This document shows, in pieces, positions 17,999 through 27,062 of a stretch of DNA of 64,000 nucleotides (positions within the stretch are counted from its first letter, which is position 1; every line of letters begins with the position of its first letter). A program made the position numbers and the translations under genes. The DNA lies in contig CAVURM010000005.1 of assembly GCA_963743875.1 (NCBI GenBank), forward strand, positions 434,001 through 498,000, read 5' to 3'. Under the pieces are notes generated by a model, which searched no databases, was not told the origin of the DNA, and was given only the letters and a program-made list of their open reading frames with translations. Source of the DNA: RHKX01 sp963743875. Lineage in GTDB: Bacteria > Actinomycetota > Thermoleophilia > Solirubrobacterales > 70-9.

Positions 17999-18016
17999 GT
18001 TCACCCTCGGGTGAAC
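17999..18016. promoter_or_regulatory. Perfect palindrome, candidate kdp operator
   Basis: GTTCACCCTCGGGTGAAC is a perfect inverted repeat (7-base arms, plus a GC-rich centre) ending eight bases before a TTGACG sequence at 18024-18029 that could be a -35 element. No convincing -10 follows at 17-18 bases. The position between kdpE and kdpF suggests an operator, possibly for KdpE, but KdpE sites are usually direct repeats, so the assignment is open. Confidence 0.35.
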
Positions 18017-18083
18017 AACCGTCTTGACGAATTCTTGATGCGCTGAGCCTGAATCCCCATATCCGCTTGACGGATCGGGGTGG

Positions 18084-18179
18084 ATGCTGGTTGACGTGGA
18101 CGACGTACTCAGCATCTTCATGGCACTCGCGGCCTTCGCCGTGTTCATCCTCCTGATCCGGGGGCTCGATCGGATATGA
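18084..18179 (+). CDS. 31-residue single-span membrane peptide upstream of kdpF
   Basis: ATG at 18084 opens a 31-codon frame encoding MLVDVDDVLSIFMALAAFAV then FILLIRGLDRI: an acidic start, one hydrophobic helix and a basic end. Its TGA overlaps the kdpF ATG (ATGA), so the two would be translated together. Length, topology and position resemble a second KdpF-like subunit, but the sequence is not KdpF-like in its ends. The GATCGGGGTGG before the start contains a GGGG/GGTGG purine stretch that may serve as a ribosome-binding site. No homology can be claimed from sequence alone. Confidence 0.55.
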   Translation: MLVDVDDVLSIFMALAAFAVFILLIRGLDRI

Positions 18180-18265
18180 GCGCCGCCGAGGGAATCCTGC
18201 TCGTCGTCGCGATCGCCCTGTTCGCCTACCTGACCTGGGCGCTGCTGCGCGGGGAGGACCTCTAG
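18176..18265 (+). CDS. kdpF: Potassium-transporting ATPase subunit KdpF
   Basis: A 29-residue single-helix protein, MSAAEGILLVVAIALFAYLT followed by WALLRGEDL. It has the size and pattern of KdpF (hydrophobic helix, Y-L-x-x-A/W-L-L, acidic end), the small lipid-like subunit that stabilises the KdpFABC complex. TAG at 18263-18265 directly precedes the kdpA ATG at 18266 with no gap. GAGGACC within its own end can serve as the kdpA ribosome-binding site. Confidence 0.85.
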   Translation: MSAAEGILLVVAIALFAYLTWALLRGEDL

Positions 18266-20028
18266 ATGACCGTCAACGGCTGGCTTCAGATCGCTTTCTA
18301 CGTGGTCGTGCTGACCGCGCTGACCCCGCTTCTGGGTCACTACATGGCCCGCGTCTACGCCGGCGAGCGGGTCTTCCTGACGCCGCTGCTCGCCCCGGTC
18401 GAGCGGCTCTTCTACCGCGCGATCGGGACCCGCACCGAGACCGGCCAGGACTGGAAGTCGTACGCCCGCTCGGTCCTCGTCTTCAGCGCCCTCTCCTGGC
18501 TGCTGCTCTACCTGATCCTGCGGACCCAGAGCATCCAGCCCTTCAACCCGGAGGGCTTCGGCTCGGCGCCCTGGGACGTCAGCTTCAACACCACCTCCTC
18601 GTTCGTCACCAACACGAACTGGCAGTTCTACGGCGGCGAGACGACCCTCTCCTACTTCTCGCAGATGGTCGGCCTGGCGGTCCAGAACTTCGTCTCCGCC
18701 GCCGTCGGCATGGCGGTCCTGATCGCGGTCATCCGCGGGATCATCAGCCGCGGCAGCCACGAGCTCGGCAACTTCTGGGTCGACCTGACCCGCTCGCTGC
18801 TCTACGTCCTGCTGCCGCTCTCGATCATCGGCGCCCTCTTCCTCGTCTCCCAGGGTGTCGTGCAGACGCTCGACGGCTACCTCGACGTCTCGACTCTCGC
18901 CGGCGGCCAGCAGGGGATCGCCGTCGGCCCGGCCGCATCGCAGATCGCGATCAAGCAGCTCGGCACCAACGGCGGCGGCTTCTTCAACGTCAACTCGTCG
19001 ATGCCGTTCGAGAACCCGACGGCGCTCTCCAACTTCGTCGAGGTCGTCTTCATCCTCCTGATCCCGGCGGCGCTCACGGCGACGTTCGGGAAGATGGTCG
19101 GCGTCGGCCCGCCAGGGCTGGACCATCTTCGTGACCATGCTGATCCTGCTCGCGGTCGGGATCGGCGTCTCCTACGCCGGCGAGCAGGCCGGCTCCCCGG
19201 CTCAGGACGCGGCCGGCATCTCGGCGACGGCCGACGGCTCCGACAGCTCCGGCGGCAATCTCGAGGGCAAGGAGCAGCGCTTCGGCATCGCCTCCTCGAC
19301 CGAGTGGGCGACGGTCACGACCGCGGCCTCGAACGGCTCCGTCAACTCCGCGCTCGACTCCTACACCGGCGTCGGCGGCGCGGTCCCGCTGGTCAACATG
19401 CTGACCGGCGAGGTGATCTTCGGCGGCGTCGGCTCCGGCCTCTACGGGATGTTGCTGTTCGTCCTGCTCGGCGTCTTCATCGCCGGCCTGATGGTCGGCC
19501 GCACGCCCGAGTACCTGGGCAAGAAGATCGAGGCCAAGGAGATCAAGCTCGTGATGATCGGGACCCTGGTCGTGCCGCTGCTCGTGCTCGTCCTCACGGC
19601 GGTGGCGATCTCGACCAAGTACGGAGCCGCCTCGATCTTCAACAACGGACCGCAGGGCTTCTCCGAGACCCTCTACGCCTACGGCTCGCAGGCCAACAAC
19701 AACGGCTCCGCCTTCGCCGGCTTCACCGGCTTCGTCCAGCCGAACGCGCCCGGCAACGTCGGCTCCTTCGGGATCACCTTCGCCGACCTGCTCGGCGGCT
19801 TCGCGATGCTGATCGGCCGCTTCGTGCCGCTGCTCGCCGCGCTCGCCGTCGCCGGGTCGCTGGCCGGCAAGCGGATCGCCCCGGCCGGCCCGGGCACCCT
19901 GCGGACCGACAACGGGACCTTCGTCGCTGCTCCTGATCTTCGTGATCGTCGTCGTCGCGGCGCTCACCTTCTTCCCGGCACTGCTGCTCGGTCCGATCGG
20001 ACAGGGCCTGACGGAGAGGTTGTTCTGA
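18266..20028 (+). CDS. kdpA: Potassium-transporting ATPase potassium-binding subunit (two frameshifts)
   Basis: KdpA forms the selectivity-filter channel of the high-affinity K+ pump. Filter-region motifs are present: NTTSSFVTNTNWQFYGGE, KQLGTNGGGFFNVNSSMPFENPT and, later, TGEVIFGGVGSGLYGM. The frame breaks near 19108, where one extra C in GGCCCGCC turns GRQGWTIFVTML into GPPGLDHL, and again near 19925, where FVALLLIFVIVVVAALTFFPALLLGP is displaced. Read across both sites it is about 586 residues, normal for KdpA. The stop overlaps the kdpC start as TGATG. Confidence 0.93.
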
Positions 20029-20615
20029 TGCGACGCGACCTGCGCACCGGCGCTGCCGCCCTGCTGATCCTCACGGTGATCCTCGGCTTCGGCTACTCGC
20101 TGGCGCTGACCGGGATCAGCCAGGCGATCTTCGGCGACCAGGCCGACGGCAGCCTCGTCACCAAGGACGGCGAGGTCGTCGGCTCGAAGCTGCTCGGCCA
20201 GGACTTCTCGAAGGACCCCTCCTACTTCCAGAGCCGCCCCTCGGCCACCGGCTACGCCGGCGACGTCACCTACTTCAACAACCTCGGCCCGAACAGCCGC
20301 AAGCTCGCCCGCCAGCTGACCGCGCGCGTCGATGACTACCTGAAGCTGGAGGGCCCCTACAACCCCGGCCTCACCCGCTCCGACGTGCCGCCCGACGCGG
20401 TCATGACATCGGGTTCGGGCGTCGATCCGCAGATCTCGATCGCCAACGCCCGGATCCAGGCGAACCGCGTCGCCGCCGAACGGAACATGCCCGTCGACGA
20501 CGTGCTCGCGCTGATCGACGACAACACCGCGGACCGCGGCCTCGGCTTCCTCGGCGAGCCCGGCGTGAACGTCCTCGAGCTCAACCTAGCCCTCGATGGA
20601 GATGACCCCCAATGA
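20028..20615 (+). CDS. kdpC: Potassium-transporting ATPase subunit C
   Basis: 195 residues: one N-terminal membrane helix (AALLILTVILGFGYSLALTGISQ) and a periplasm-facing soluble domain with SKLLGQDFSKDPSYFQSRPSATGY, the NLGPNSRKLA motif, PPDAVMTSGSGVDPQISIANARIQANRVA and a C-terminal GVNVLELNLALD. KdpC assists ATP binding by KdpB. It lies between kdpA and kdpB, which is not the usual A-B-C order. ATG overlaps the kdpA stop and its own stop overlaps the kdpB ATG (ATGA). Confidence 0.95.
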   Translation: MRRDLRTGAAALLILTVILGFGYSLALTGISQAIFGDQADGSLVTKDGEVVGSKLLGQDFSKDPSYFQSRPSATGYAGDVTYFNNLGPNSRKLARQLTARVDDYLKLEGPYNPGLTRSDVPPDAVMTSGSGVDPQISIANARIQANRVAAERNMPVDDVLALIDDNTADRGLGFLGEPGVNVLELNLALDGDDPQ

Positions 20616-22696
20616 ACGAAGCCACCGCCACCGCCCTCGACCGATCGATGCTCTTCGCCGCGGCGGGCGCATCGATCAAGAAGCTCGATCCCCGCACCCA
20701 GTTCCACAACCCGGTCATGTTCGTGGTCGAGGTCGGCGCTGTCGTCACGACGGTCGCCTGGCTGATCCAGCTGTTCGGCGGCCAGCCGCTCGGCGGCGGC
20801 GACGAGCCGGCCTGGTTCAGCTTCACGGTCGCGATCTGGCTCTGGCTCACGGTCGTCTTCGGCAACGTCGCCGAGGCCCTCGCCGAGGGTCGCGGCAAGG
20901 CCCAGGCCGATTCGCTCCGCGCGGCGCGCACGGAGGCGACGGCACGGATGGTCGACGGAACCGAGCGGGCGGCGTCGGAGCTGCGGCCCGGAGACGTCGT
21001 CGTGGTCGAGGCGGGAGAGGGAATTCCCGGCGACGGCACGGTGATCGACGGCATCGCCTCAGTCGACGAGTCGGCGATCACCGGCGAGTCGGCTCCGGTC
21101 ATCCGCGAGTCCGGCGGCGACCGCAGCGCCGTCACCGGCGGCACCCGGGTGCTCAGCGACCGGATCGTCGTCGAGATCACCCAGGAGCCCGGCAAGAGCT
21201 TCCTCGACCGGATGATCTCGCTCGTCGAGGGCGCCGCTCGGCGCAAGACCCCGAACGAGGTCGCCCTCAACATCCTCCTCGCCGGCCTGACCCTGATCTT
21301 CCTCGCGGTCGTCGTCACCCTGAGGCCGTTCGCCGAGTTCGCCGACACTGACGCTTCGGTGGTCACCCTGGTCGCCCTGCTCGTCGCCCTGATCCCGACC
21401 ACGATCGGCGCTCTGCTGTCGGCGATCGGGATCGCCGGCATGGATCGCCTCGTCCGTCGCAACGTGCTCGCCCTCTCCGGTCGCGCCGTCGAGGCCTCAG
21501 GCGACGTCGACGTCCTCCTGCTCGACAAGACGGGGACGATCACCCTCGGCAACAGGCAGGCGTCGCAGTTCATCCCGATGCCGGGTGTGGACGAGACGGA
21601 GCTCGCCGAGGTGGCCCAGCTGGCCTCGCTCGCCGACGAGACCCCGGAGGGCCGGTCGATCGTGATCCTCGCCAAGGAGCTCCACGGGATCCGCGAGCGC
21701 GATCTGGCGGAGGGGGAGGCCACGTTCGTGCCCTTCACCGCTCAAACGCGGATGAGCGGCGTCGACATCGGCGGTCGCCGCCTGCGCAAGGGTGCCGGCG
21801 ACGCCGTCAGGGATTGGGTCGAGGCCGAGGGTGGCCGGATCCCCGACCAGCTCGACGCCCGTCTCGACGAGGTCGCCCGCGAGGGCGGGACACCGCTGGC
21901 GGTCGCCCGCGACAGCCAGATCCTCGGCGTCGTCTATCTCAAGGACGTGGTCAAGGAGGGTATGCGGGAGCGCTTCGACCATCTACGGGCGATGGGGATC
22001 AGGACCGTGATGGTCACCGGCGACAATCGGTTGACCGCGGCCAAGATCGCCGACGAGGCCGGCGTCGACGACTTCCTCGCCGAGGCGACGCCCGAGGCGA
22101 AGCTCGAGCTGATCAGGGCCCAGCAGGCCGAGGGCCGGCTGGTCGCGATGACCGGCGACGGCACCAACGACGCCCCCGCACTCGCCCAGGCCGACGTCGG
22201 CGTCGCGATGAACACGGGCACGCAGGCAGCGCGCGAGGCCGGGAACATGGTCGACCTCGACTCGAACCCGACGAAGCTGATCGAGATCGTCGAGGTCGGC
22301 AAGCAGCTGCTGATCACCCGAGGCGCCCTGACCACGTTCTCGATCGCCAACGACGTCGCCAAGTACTTCGCGATCCTGCCGGCGATCTTCGCCGCCACCT
22401 ACGCCCTCGTGGGCGGCTCCCAGATGGCGGATCACTTCGGCTCAGGACCGCTCGACAAGCTCAACATCATGAATCTCGGATCACCCGAGTCGGCCATCAT
22501 CTCCGCGATCATCTTCAATGCTCTCGTGATCCCGATGCTGGTACCCCTGGCCCTACGGGGCGTCCGCTACCGCCCGGTCGGCGCCGCCGCGATGCTGCGA
22601 CGGAATCTCCTCATCTACGGCTTCGGCGGCCTGATCGCCCCCTTCATCGGGATCAAGCTGGTCGACCTCGTGGTCTCCGGTCTGCTGGGAGCCTGA
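20612..22696 (+). CDS. kdpB: Potassium-transporting ATPase ATP-binding subunit
   Basis: A complete 694-residue P-type ATPase. Actuator TGES (SAITGESAPV), the M4 PTTIGALLSAIG motif, phosphorylation site LLLDKTGTITLGN (Asp about residue 305), the VTGDNRLTAAKIA loop and MTGDGTNDAPALAQADVG hinge are all present. It hydrolyses ATP to drive K+ through KdpA. No frameshift. Three bases (TGA GG) separate it from the KdpD-N gene, whose ATG is at 22699. Confidence 0.97.
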   Translation: MNEATATALDRSMLFAAAGASIKKLDPRTQFHNPVMFVVEVGAVVTTVAWLIQLFGGQPLGGGDEPAWFSFTVAIWLWLTVVFGNVAEALAEGRGKAQADSLRAARTEATARMVDGTERAASELRPGDVVVVEAGEGIPGDGTVIDGIASVDESAITGESAPVIRESGGDRSAVTGGTRVLSDRIVVEITQEPGKSFLDRMISLVEGAARRKTPNEVALNILLAGLTLIFLAVVVTLRPFAEFADTDASVVTLVALLVALIPTTIGALLSAIGIAGMDRLVRRNVLALSGRAVEASGDVDVLLLDKTGTITLGNRQASQFIPMPGVDETELAEVAQLASLADETPEGRSIVILAKELHGIRERDLAEGEATFVPFTAQTRMSGVDIGGRRLRKGAGDAVRDWVEAEGGRIPDQLDARLDEVAREGGTPLAVARDSQILGVVYLKDVVKEGMRERFDHLRAMGIRTVMVTGDNRLTAAKIADEAGVDDFLAEATPEAKLELIRAQQAEGRLVAMTGDGTNDAPALAQADVGVAMNTGTQAAREAGNMVDLDSNPTKLIEIVEVGKQLLITRGALTTFSIANDVAKYFAILPAIFAATYALVGGSQMADHFGSGPLDKLNIMNLGSPESAIISAIIFNALVIPMLVPLALRGVRYRPVGAAAMLRRNLLIYGFGGLIAPFIGIKLVDLVVSGLLGA

Positions 22697-22698
22697 GG

Positions 22699-23922
22699 AT
22701 GGCCGCCGGCGGCGGTGAGAGCGTGCCGGGGCTCGCCGTCCCGATCCGGAAGCGGGGACGGCACAAGGTCTTCCTCGGAATGGCGGCCGGGGTCGGCAAG
22801 ACTTACCGGATGCTCCAGGAGGGGCAGGCGGAGGCCGAGGCCGGCCGCGACGTCGTGATCGGCTATCTGGAGGCGCATCGCCGGCCCGAGACGATCGCCC
22901 AGTCGGTCGGCCTCGAGGTCGTTCGGCGCCGTCGGGTCCCCATGGGCGAGCGCGAGGTCGAGGAGATGGACGTCCGGGCGGTGATCGCGCGTGCGCCCGA
23001 ACTGGCCCTGATCGACGAGATCGCCCACTCCAACCCTCCTGGCCTCGAGCACGCCAAGCGTTACGAGGATGTCGAGGAGGTGCTGACCGCCGGGATCGAC
23101 GTCTATTCGACCGTCAACGTGCAGCACCTCGAGAGCCTCAACGACAGCGTTGCCGATCTCACCGGGACCCGGGTCAGGGAGGTCGTCCCCGACGCGGTGC
23201 TCAGTGCCGCGGACGAGGTCGTGCTGATCGACCTCACGGTCGAGGCGCTGCTCGCGCGACTGCGCGCGGGCAAGGTCTACCCCGAGGAACGGATCGCCAG
23301 CGCCCTGCAGAACTTCTTCCGGATCGAGAACCTGCAGTCGCTGCGGGAGCTGGCCCTGCGGCAGGTGGCGGAGGAGGTCGAGTCGAAGCGACTGGTGGGG
23401 GAGGCGGTCAGCAATCGTGCCGGCGCCGACGAAGGCTCCGGACGGGTGATCACCACCGACGTGCCGCAGGCGATCGGAGAGCGATTGCTGGCCCTGGTCA
23501 AGCCCCATCCCGCCTCGCAGCGCCTGGTCCGCCGCGCCTGGCGATCAGCACAGCGGCTCGGCACCGAACTCGACATTCTCTGGGTCAAGCAGAGCGGCGG
23601 GCCGCCCAAGGGGGAGGCCGCAGAGCAGCTGGCCGCGTTGCGTCGCCTCGCCACCATCCTCGGCGCGCACCTGCTCGTCGAGGAGGGGGACGAGCTCGTC
23701 GCGGCGATCAAGCGGGTCGCCACCGAGCGCGGCACGACCTACGTCCTGCTCGGCCCGCCGGCCCGCCGGTCGCTGTTGCAGCGGTTGAGCGAGCCGCTGC
23801 CGGTGCGGCTGATCGAGGCCCTTCCAGGCGTCGACATCCGGATCGTCGCCGACCGGACCCGGCGATCGAAGCCGATGGGCCCGGTCGCCGAAGTACTCGA
23901 GGAGTGGGAGCAGCAGGAATGA
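22699..23922 (+). CDS. kdpD: Stand-alone KdpD N-terminal sensor module (KdpD domain plus Usp domain)
   Basis: About 407 residues. Residues 20-230 form the KdpD N-terminal domain: KVFLGMAAGVGKTYRMLQEG with its Walker A, VIGYLEAHRRPET, ALIDEIAHSNPPGLEHAKRYEDVEEVL (Walker B-like) and YSTVNVQHLESLND. Residues about 255-395 are a universal-stress-protein-like domain, the region that binds c-di-AMP in some KdpD proteins. The transmembrane and kinase half is missing: it stops at EEWEQQE. The complementary half is encoded at 15820-17253. It is thus a split KdpD, and the two parts must interact for potassium sensing if they act as the canonical protein does. Confidence 0.92.
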   Translation: MAAGGGESVPGLAVPIRKRGRHKVFLGMAAGVGKTYRMLQEGQAEAEAGRDVVIGYLEAHRRPETIAQSVGLEVVRRRRVPMGEREVEEMDVRAVIARAPELALIDEIAHSNPPGLEHAKRYEDVEEVLTAGIDVYSTVNVQHLESLNDSVADLTGTRVREVVPDAVLSAADEVVLIDLTVEALLARLRAGKVYPEERIASALQNFFRIENLQSLRELALRQVAEEVESKRLVGEAVSNRAGADEGSGRVITTDVPQAIGERLLALVKPHPASQRLVRRAWRSAQRLGTELDILWVKQSGGPPKGEAAEQLAALRRLATILGAHLLVEEGDELVAAIKRVATERGTTYVLLGPPARRSLLQRLSEPLPVRLIEALPGVDIRIVADRTRRSKPMGPVAEVLEEWEQQE

Positions 23923-24434
23923 TCCCGTCGCCGCTCGATCTGGTCGTGCTGGTCGTGGCTGTGATCGCAATCGGCATGCTCGTGATCGCCCGCATTCGCC
24001 GAGGCCGACCCCTGGAGGCGGCGCCGAAGCGGATCCTCTTTCCGTTCGTCGGGACGGAGCTCTCCCCTCCGGCCCTCGACGCGGCGCTTCGACTTTGCCG
24101 TGCCGAGCACGCGACCCTCGTGCCCGCTGCATTGGCGAAGGTACCGCTGGCCCTGTCGCTCGACGCTCCGCAGCCGAGACAGGCCGCTGCGGCGATGCCG
24201 GTGCTAGAGGCCATCGAGCATCGTGCCCTCAGCAACGGCGTCCCCGTCGACTCGCGGATCGAGCGGGGCAGGAGCCCCCGTCACGCCCTTCGCCAGCTCG
24301 CCTCCCACGAGCGGTTCGACCGGATCGTCGTCGCCGCGGGTAACGGTCATGGGGGCCCGGGCCTCGATGCCGATGACATCGCCTGGCTTCTGGACGAGCT
24401 GCCGGGCGAGATCGTGGTCCTCCGGCCCAGATGA
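23919..24434 (+). CDS. Membrane-anchored universal stress protein-like protein
   Basis: About 171 residues. ATG overlaps the kdpD stop (ATGA). An N-terminal hydrophobic helix (LDLVVLVVAVIAIGMLVIARI) followed by RRGR anchors it with the C-terminus probably inside the cell. The rest is a Usp alpha/beta fold: KRILFPFVGTELSPPALDAALRLCRAEHATLVP, a middle IERGRSPRHALRQLASHERFDRIVVAAG and a final EIVVLRP. It lacks the clear G-x2-G-x9-G-S/T ATP motif. As the last gene of the kdp operon it may modulate the split KdpD sensor; that role is inference. Confidence 0.75.
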   Translation: MIPSPLDLVVLVVAVIAIGMLVIARIRRGRPLEAAPKRILFPFVGTELSPPALDAALRLCRAEHATLVPAALAKVPLALSLDAPQPRQAAAAMPVLEAIEHRALSNGVPVDSRIERGRSPRHALRQLASHERFDRIVVAAGNGHGGPGLDADDIAWLLDELPGEIVVLRPR

Positions 24435-24497
24435 CCGCGCCGACCGCGCGATCATCTGTTTCACCCCCACCCGAATCGATTGGCGAATTTTGCGACC

Positions 24498-25016
24498 TCA
24501 GGTCGCCTCTTTCGTCAATGGGCGGTAGGCGCCGTTGTGGAAGAGGAGTGGATCGCCATCCCGCTCGTGAACGGCGACCACCCCGCCGGTGACGATCACG
24601 TGGTCGCCGCCGCCGATCACGTCCCCGAGCTCACAACCGATCCAGACGATCGCCGCGTCGAGCATCGGGATGCCCTCGATCTCGCTCCAGCTGACGCCCT
24701 GCCATTTCTCCTCGACCGGGAGCTTGCGACCGAAGCTGATTGCGAGCTCGGCAGCGTCGGAGGCGAGCACGTTGACCCCGAATTGCCCGGCCTGCTCGAG
24801 CGAGCGCAGCGTCCGCGAGCCGCGGTCCACACAGGCGAGCATCAGGGGCGGATCCAGCGAGAGCGAGCTGACGGCGTTCGCCGCCAGGCCCGCCGGTCCG
24901 TCCTTCGTCAGCGCCGTGATCACGGTGACTCCGGTGGGGAAACGCGACATCGCATCGCGGAGTCGTCGCGGCTCGATCTCCGCGCTTTGCGATTCGTCTG
25001 GATCCGGCGCTGCCAT
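24498..25016 (-). CDS. Flavin reductase family protein (FMN-binding split barrel)
   Basis: 172 residues. MSRFPTGVTVITALTKDGPAGLAANAVSSLSLDPPLMLACVDRGSRTLRSL and FGVNVLASDAAELAISFGRK are hallmark FMN-binding and substrate loops of the HpaC/NtaB-type flavin reductases, and HERDGDPLLFHNGAYRPL is the typical C-terminal segment. These enzymes use NAD(P)H to supply reduced flavin to a partner monooxygenase; no such partner is adjacent. Divergent from the cytochrome c gene, with only 30 bases between the starts. The 63-base gap to the kdp operon end holds nothing I recognise. Confidence 0.93.
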   Translation of the reverse strand: MAAPDPDESQSAEIEPRRLRDAMSRFPTGVTVITALTKDGPAGLAANAVSSLSLDPPLMLACVDRGSRTLRSLEQAGQFGVNVLASDAAELAISFGRKLPVEEKWQGVSWSEIEGIPMLDAAIVWIGCELGDVIGGGDHVIVTGGVVAVHERDGDPLLFHNGAYRPLTKEAT

Positions 25017-25046
25017 GCGTGCGTGCGAAAAGTATGATGGCCGGCA

Positions 25047-25496
25047 GTGCGCCGACTACTAATTCCGATCGCGATCGTCTCCTCGGCCGTCGTCCTTGCC
25101 GCCTGCGGCACCCAGGACGTCTCCGTGACCAGCGCCGACTCCGAGGAGGGTGCCCAGATCTTCGCCGCCAACTGCGCCGGCTGTCACACGCTGACTCCCG
25201 CCGGCACCCAGGGATCCGGCAACCGCGCCCTGCGCGTGCAGGGGCCGAACCTCGACCAGCGCGTCGTCCCCTACGAGGACGCGCTCTTCGCGATCCACAA
25301 CGGCGGCGCGTCCGGGGCCGTGATGCCACAGAACATCGTCAGCGGCGAGGATGCCGTGAAGGTGGCCGAATTCATCGACCAGTACTCCGGTACCCAGGTC
25401 GTGGATACGCCGGTCCCGTCGGCCGAGGGCGACTCGGCAGCCTCGAGCTCCGGAGACGCGGGAGCCACCGGGGACTCGTCAACCGACGGGTACTAG
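25047..25496 (+). CDS. Class I cytochrome c lipoprotein
   Basis: 149 residues. The signal ends in L-A-A-C (Cys20), so it is a lipid-anchored exported protein. The heme site is NCAGCHTL; the probable axial Met is in GAVMPQNIV. The C-terminus is a Ser/Ala/Gly/Asp-rich tail with no domain. It probably carries electrons between the quinol:cytochrome c step and a terminal oxidase. GTG start at 25047. The stop at 25494-25496 is only four bases before the apparent start of serS. Confidence 0.9.
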   Translation: MRRLLIPIAIVSSAVVLAACGTQDVSVTSADSEEGAQIFAANCAGCHTLTPAGTQGSGNRALRVQGPNLDQRVVPYEDALFAIHNGGASGAVMPQNIVSGEDAVKVAEFIDQYSGTQVVDTPVPSAEGDSAASSSGDAGATGDSSTDGY

Positions 25497-25500
25497 TCCG

Positions 25501-26776
25501 CTGCTCGATCTCCGGCGTATCCGCGAGGACCCGGCGTCCACCCGGGAAGCGCTCGCTCGCGTTGGAGCGGCCGAGGACCTCGATCACCTGCTCGAGCTGG
25601 ACGGGCGGCGACGCGAGCTCCTGCCGGAAGTCGAGGGTCTGCGTGCACAGCGCAACGAGGCCTCCGACGCGATCGGCGCAGCCAAGCGTGAGGGCGGGGA
25701 CACCGGGAACGCCGATCAGGCGATCGCCCGGATGCGCGACGTCTCGGCCCGGATCAAGGCACTCGAGGGCGAACTCGAGACCGTGGAGGCCGAACGGGAC
25801 CGGCTTGCCGCCACCATCCCCAATCCGCCCGACCCCGAGGCTCCCGACGGGGACACCGACGAGGACGCGGTCGTCCTCCGTGAGGTGGGCGATCGACCAG
25901 CCTTCGACTTCGAGGCCCGTGACCACCTCGACCTCGGTCGCGCGCTCGGCCTGATCGAGACCGAGAAGGCCGCCGTCGCCTCGGGCTCCCGCTTCGCCTA
26001 TCTGCTCGGCGACCTCGTGCTGGTCGAGCTGGCGCTGATCCGATTCGCCGTCGGCCTGGTGGGGGAGGAGGGGTTCACCCCGGTTGTTCCGCCCGTACTC
26101 GTCCGCGAGGGGGCTCTGTACGGAACCGGAATGTTCCCCGGCGAACGGGAGATGATCTACGAGGTCGAAAAGGACGAGCTGTTCCTCGTCGGCACTTCGG
26201 AGGTCCCGCTCGCGGCGCTACACGCCGACGAGATCCTCGAAGGCGGACGCGTTGCCGATTCGCTACGCCGGGATCTCGACCTGCTTCCGGCGCGAGGCGG
26301 GCGCCGCAGGCAAGGACACTCGCGGAATCTTTCGGGTCCACCAGTTCGACAAGGTCGAGATGTTCTCATTCGTCGAGCCGTCGATGGCCAAGGCCGAACA
26401 TGAGCGGCTGCTCGCCACCGAGGAACGCATCCTCGGCGAGCTCGAGATCCCCTATCGGGTCGTCGACATCCCCGTCGGCGACCTCGGTGCACCGGCCGCA
26501 CGCAAGTTCGACTGCGAGGCCTGGATCCCCAGCCAGGGGCGTTACCGCGAGCTGACCTCGACGTCGAACACGACCGACTACCAGGCGCGCCGTCTCGGCT
26601 GTCGCTTTCGCTCCGCCGAGGGCGTTGCGCCCGAGCACGTACACACGCTCAACGGCACCGCCGTCGCCGTCGGCCGCACCTTGATCGCGATCATCGAGAA
26701 CCGCCAGGACGAGGACGGGTCGATCTCCATCCCGCAGGTGCTGGTGGACAACGGCGCCCCGGCCAAGCTGGGTTAG
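25501..26776 (+). CDS. serS: Seryl-tRNA synthetase (apparent CTG start, one frameshift)
   Basis: Class II aminoacyl-tRNA synthetase, about 424 residues. The coiled-coil arm is LLDLRRIREDPASTREAL through RIKALEGELETVEAERDRLAATIPN. Motif 2 is the FRREAGAAGKDTRGIFRVHQFDKVEMF region and motif 3 is NGTAVAVGRTLIAIIENRQ. The usual N-terminus MLDLRRIRE aligns with CTG at 25501, and no ATG, GTG or TTG lies in frame nearby; either CTG is used or the codon is miscalled. A one-base insertion near 26251 separates HADEILEGGR from LPIRYAGISTCF. As serS is essential, both oddities probably reflect sequence error. Confidence 0.9.
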
Positions 26777-26934
26777 GCAACCGGGGGCCGCTGCCGGAAG
26801 CCGTCGACCGCGGGTCCTGTCGCGGGGTGGATCGCACCGCTCGCTGACGCTCGGGTGTCGACCCACGCCCGCGCCACCCGCGGATCAGCGTTTACGAGGA
26901 CCGACCCCAGGGCGCAATCGGTGAGCGTGGGCCA

Positions 26935-26981
26935 TCGGTCGTGTCATTGCTACCCCTGAGGGGACACAGTCACACGACCGA
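26935..26981. other. Stem-loop, 10-bp perfect outer stem
   Basis: TCGGTCGTGT at 26935-26944 pairs with ACACGACCGA at 26972-26981; inside it CCCC-TGA-GGGG (26953-26963) forms a second short hairpin. Such a two-level hairpin is unlikely by chance. It may be part of the same non-coding transcript as element A, about 80 bases away. No T-run follows on either strand, so a simple intrinsic terminator is not supported. Confidence 0.45.
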
Positions 26982-27062
26982 TTGAAGAAATCCCCTCGGC
27001 AGGCGGGTGAACGGTGGCCGAACCGATTCGCCTGGAAGGTCTCTGAGCGAAGGCTCCTGCGT

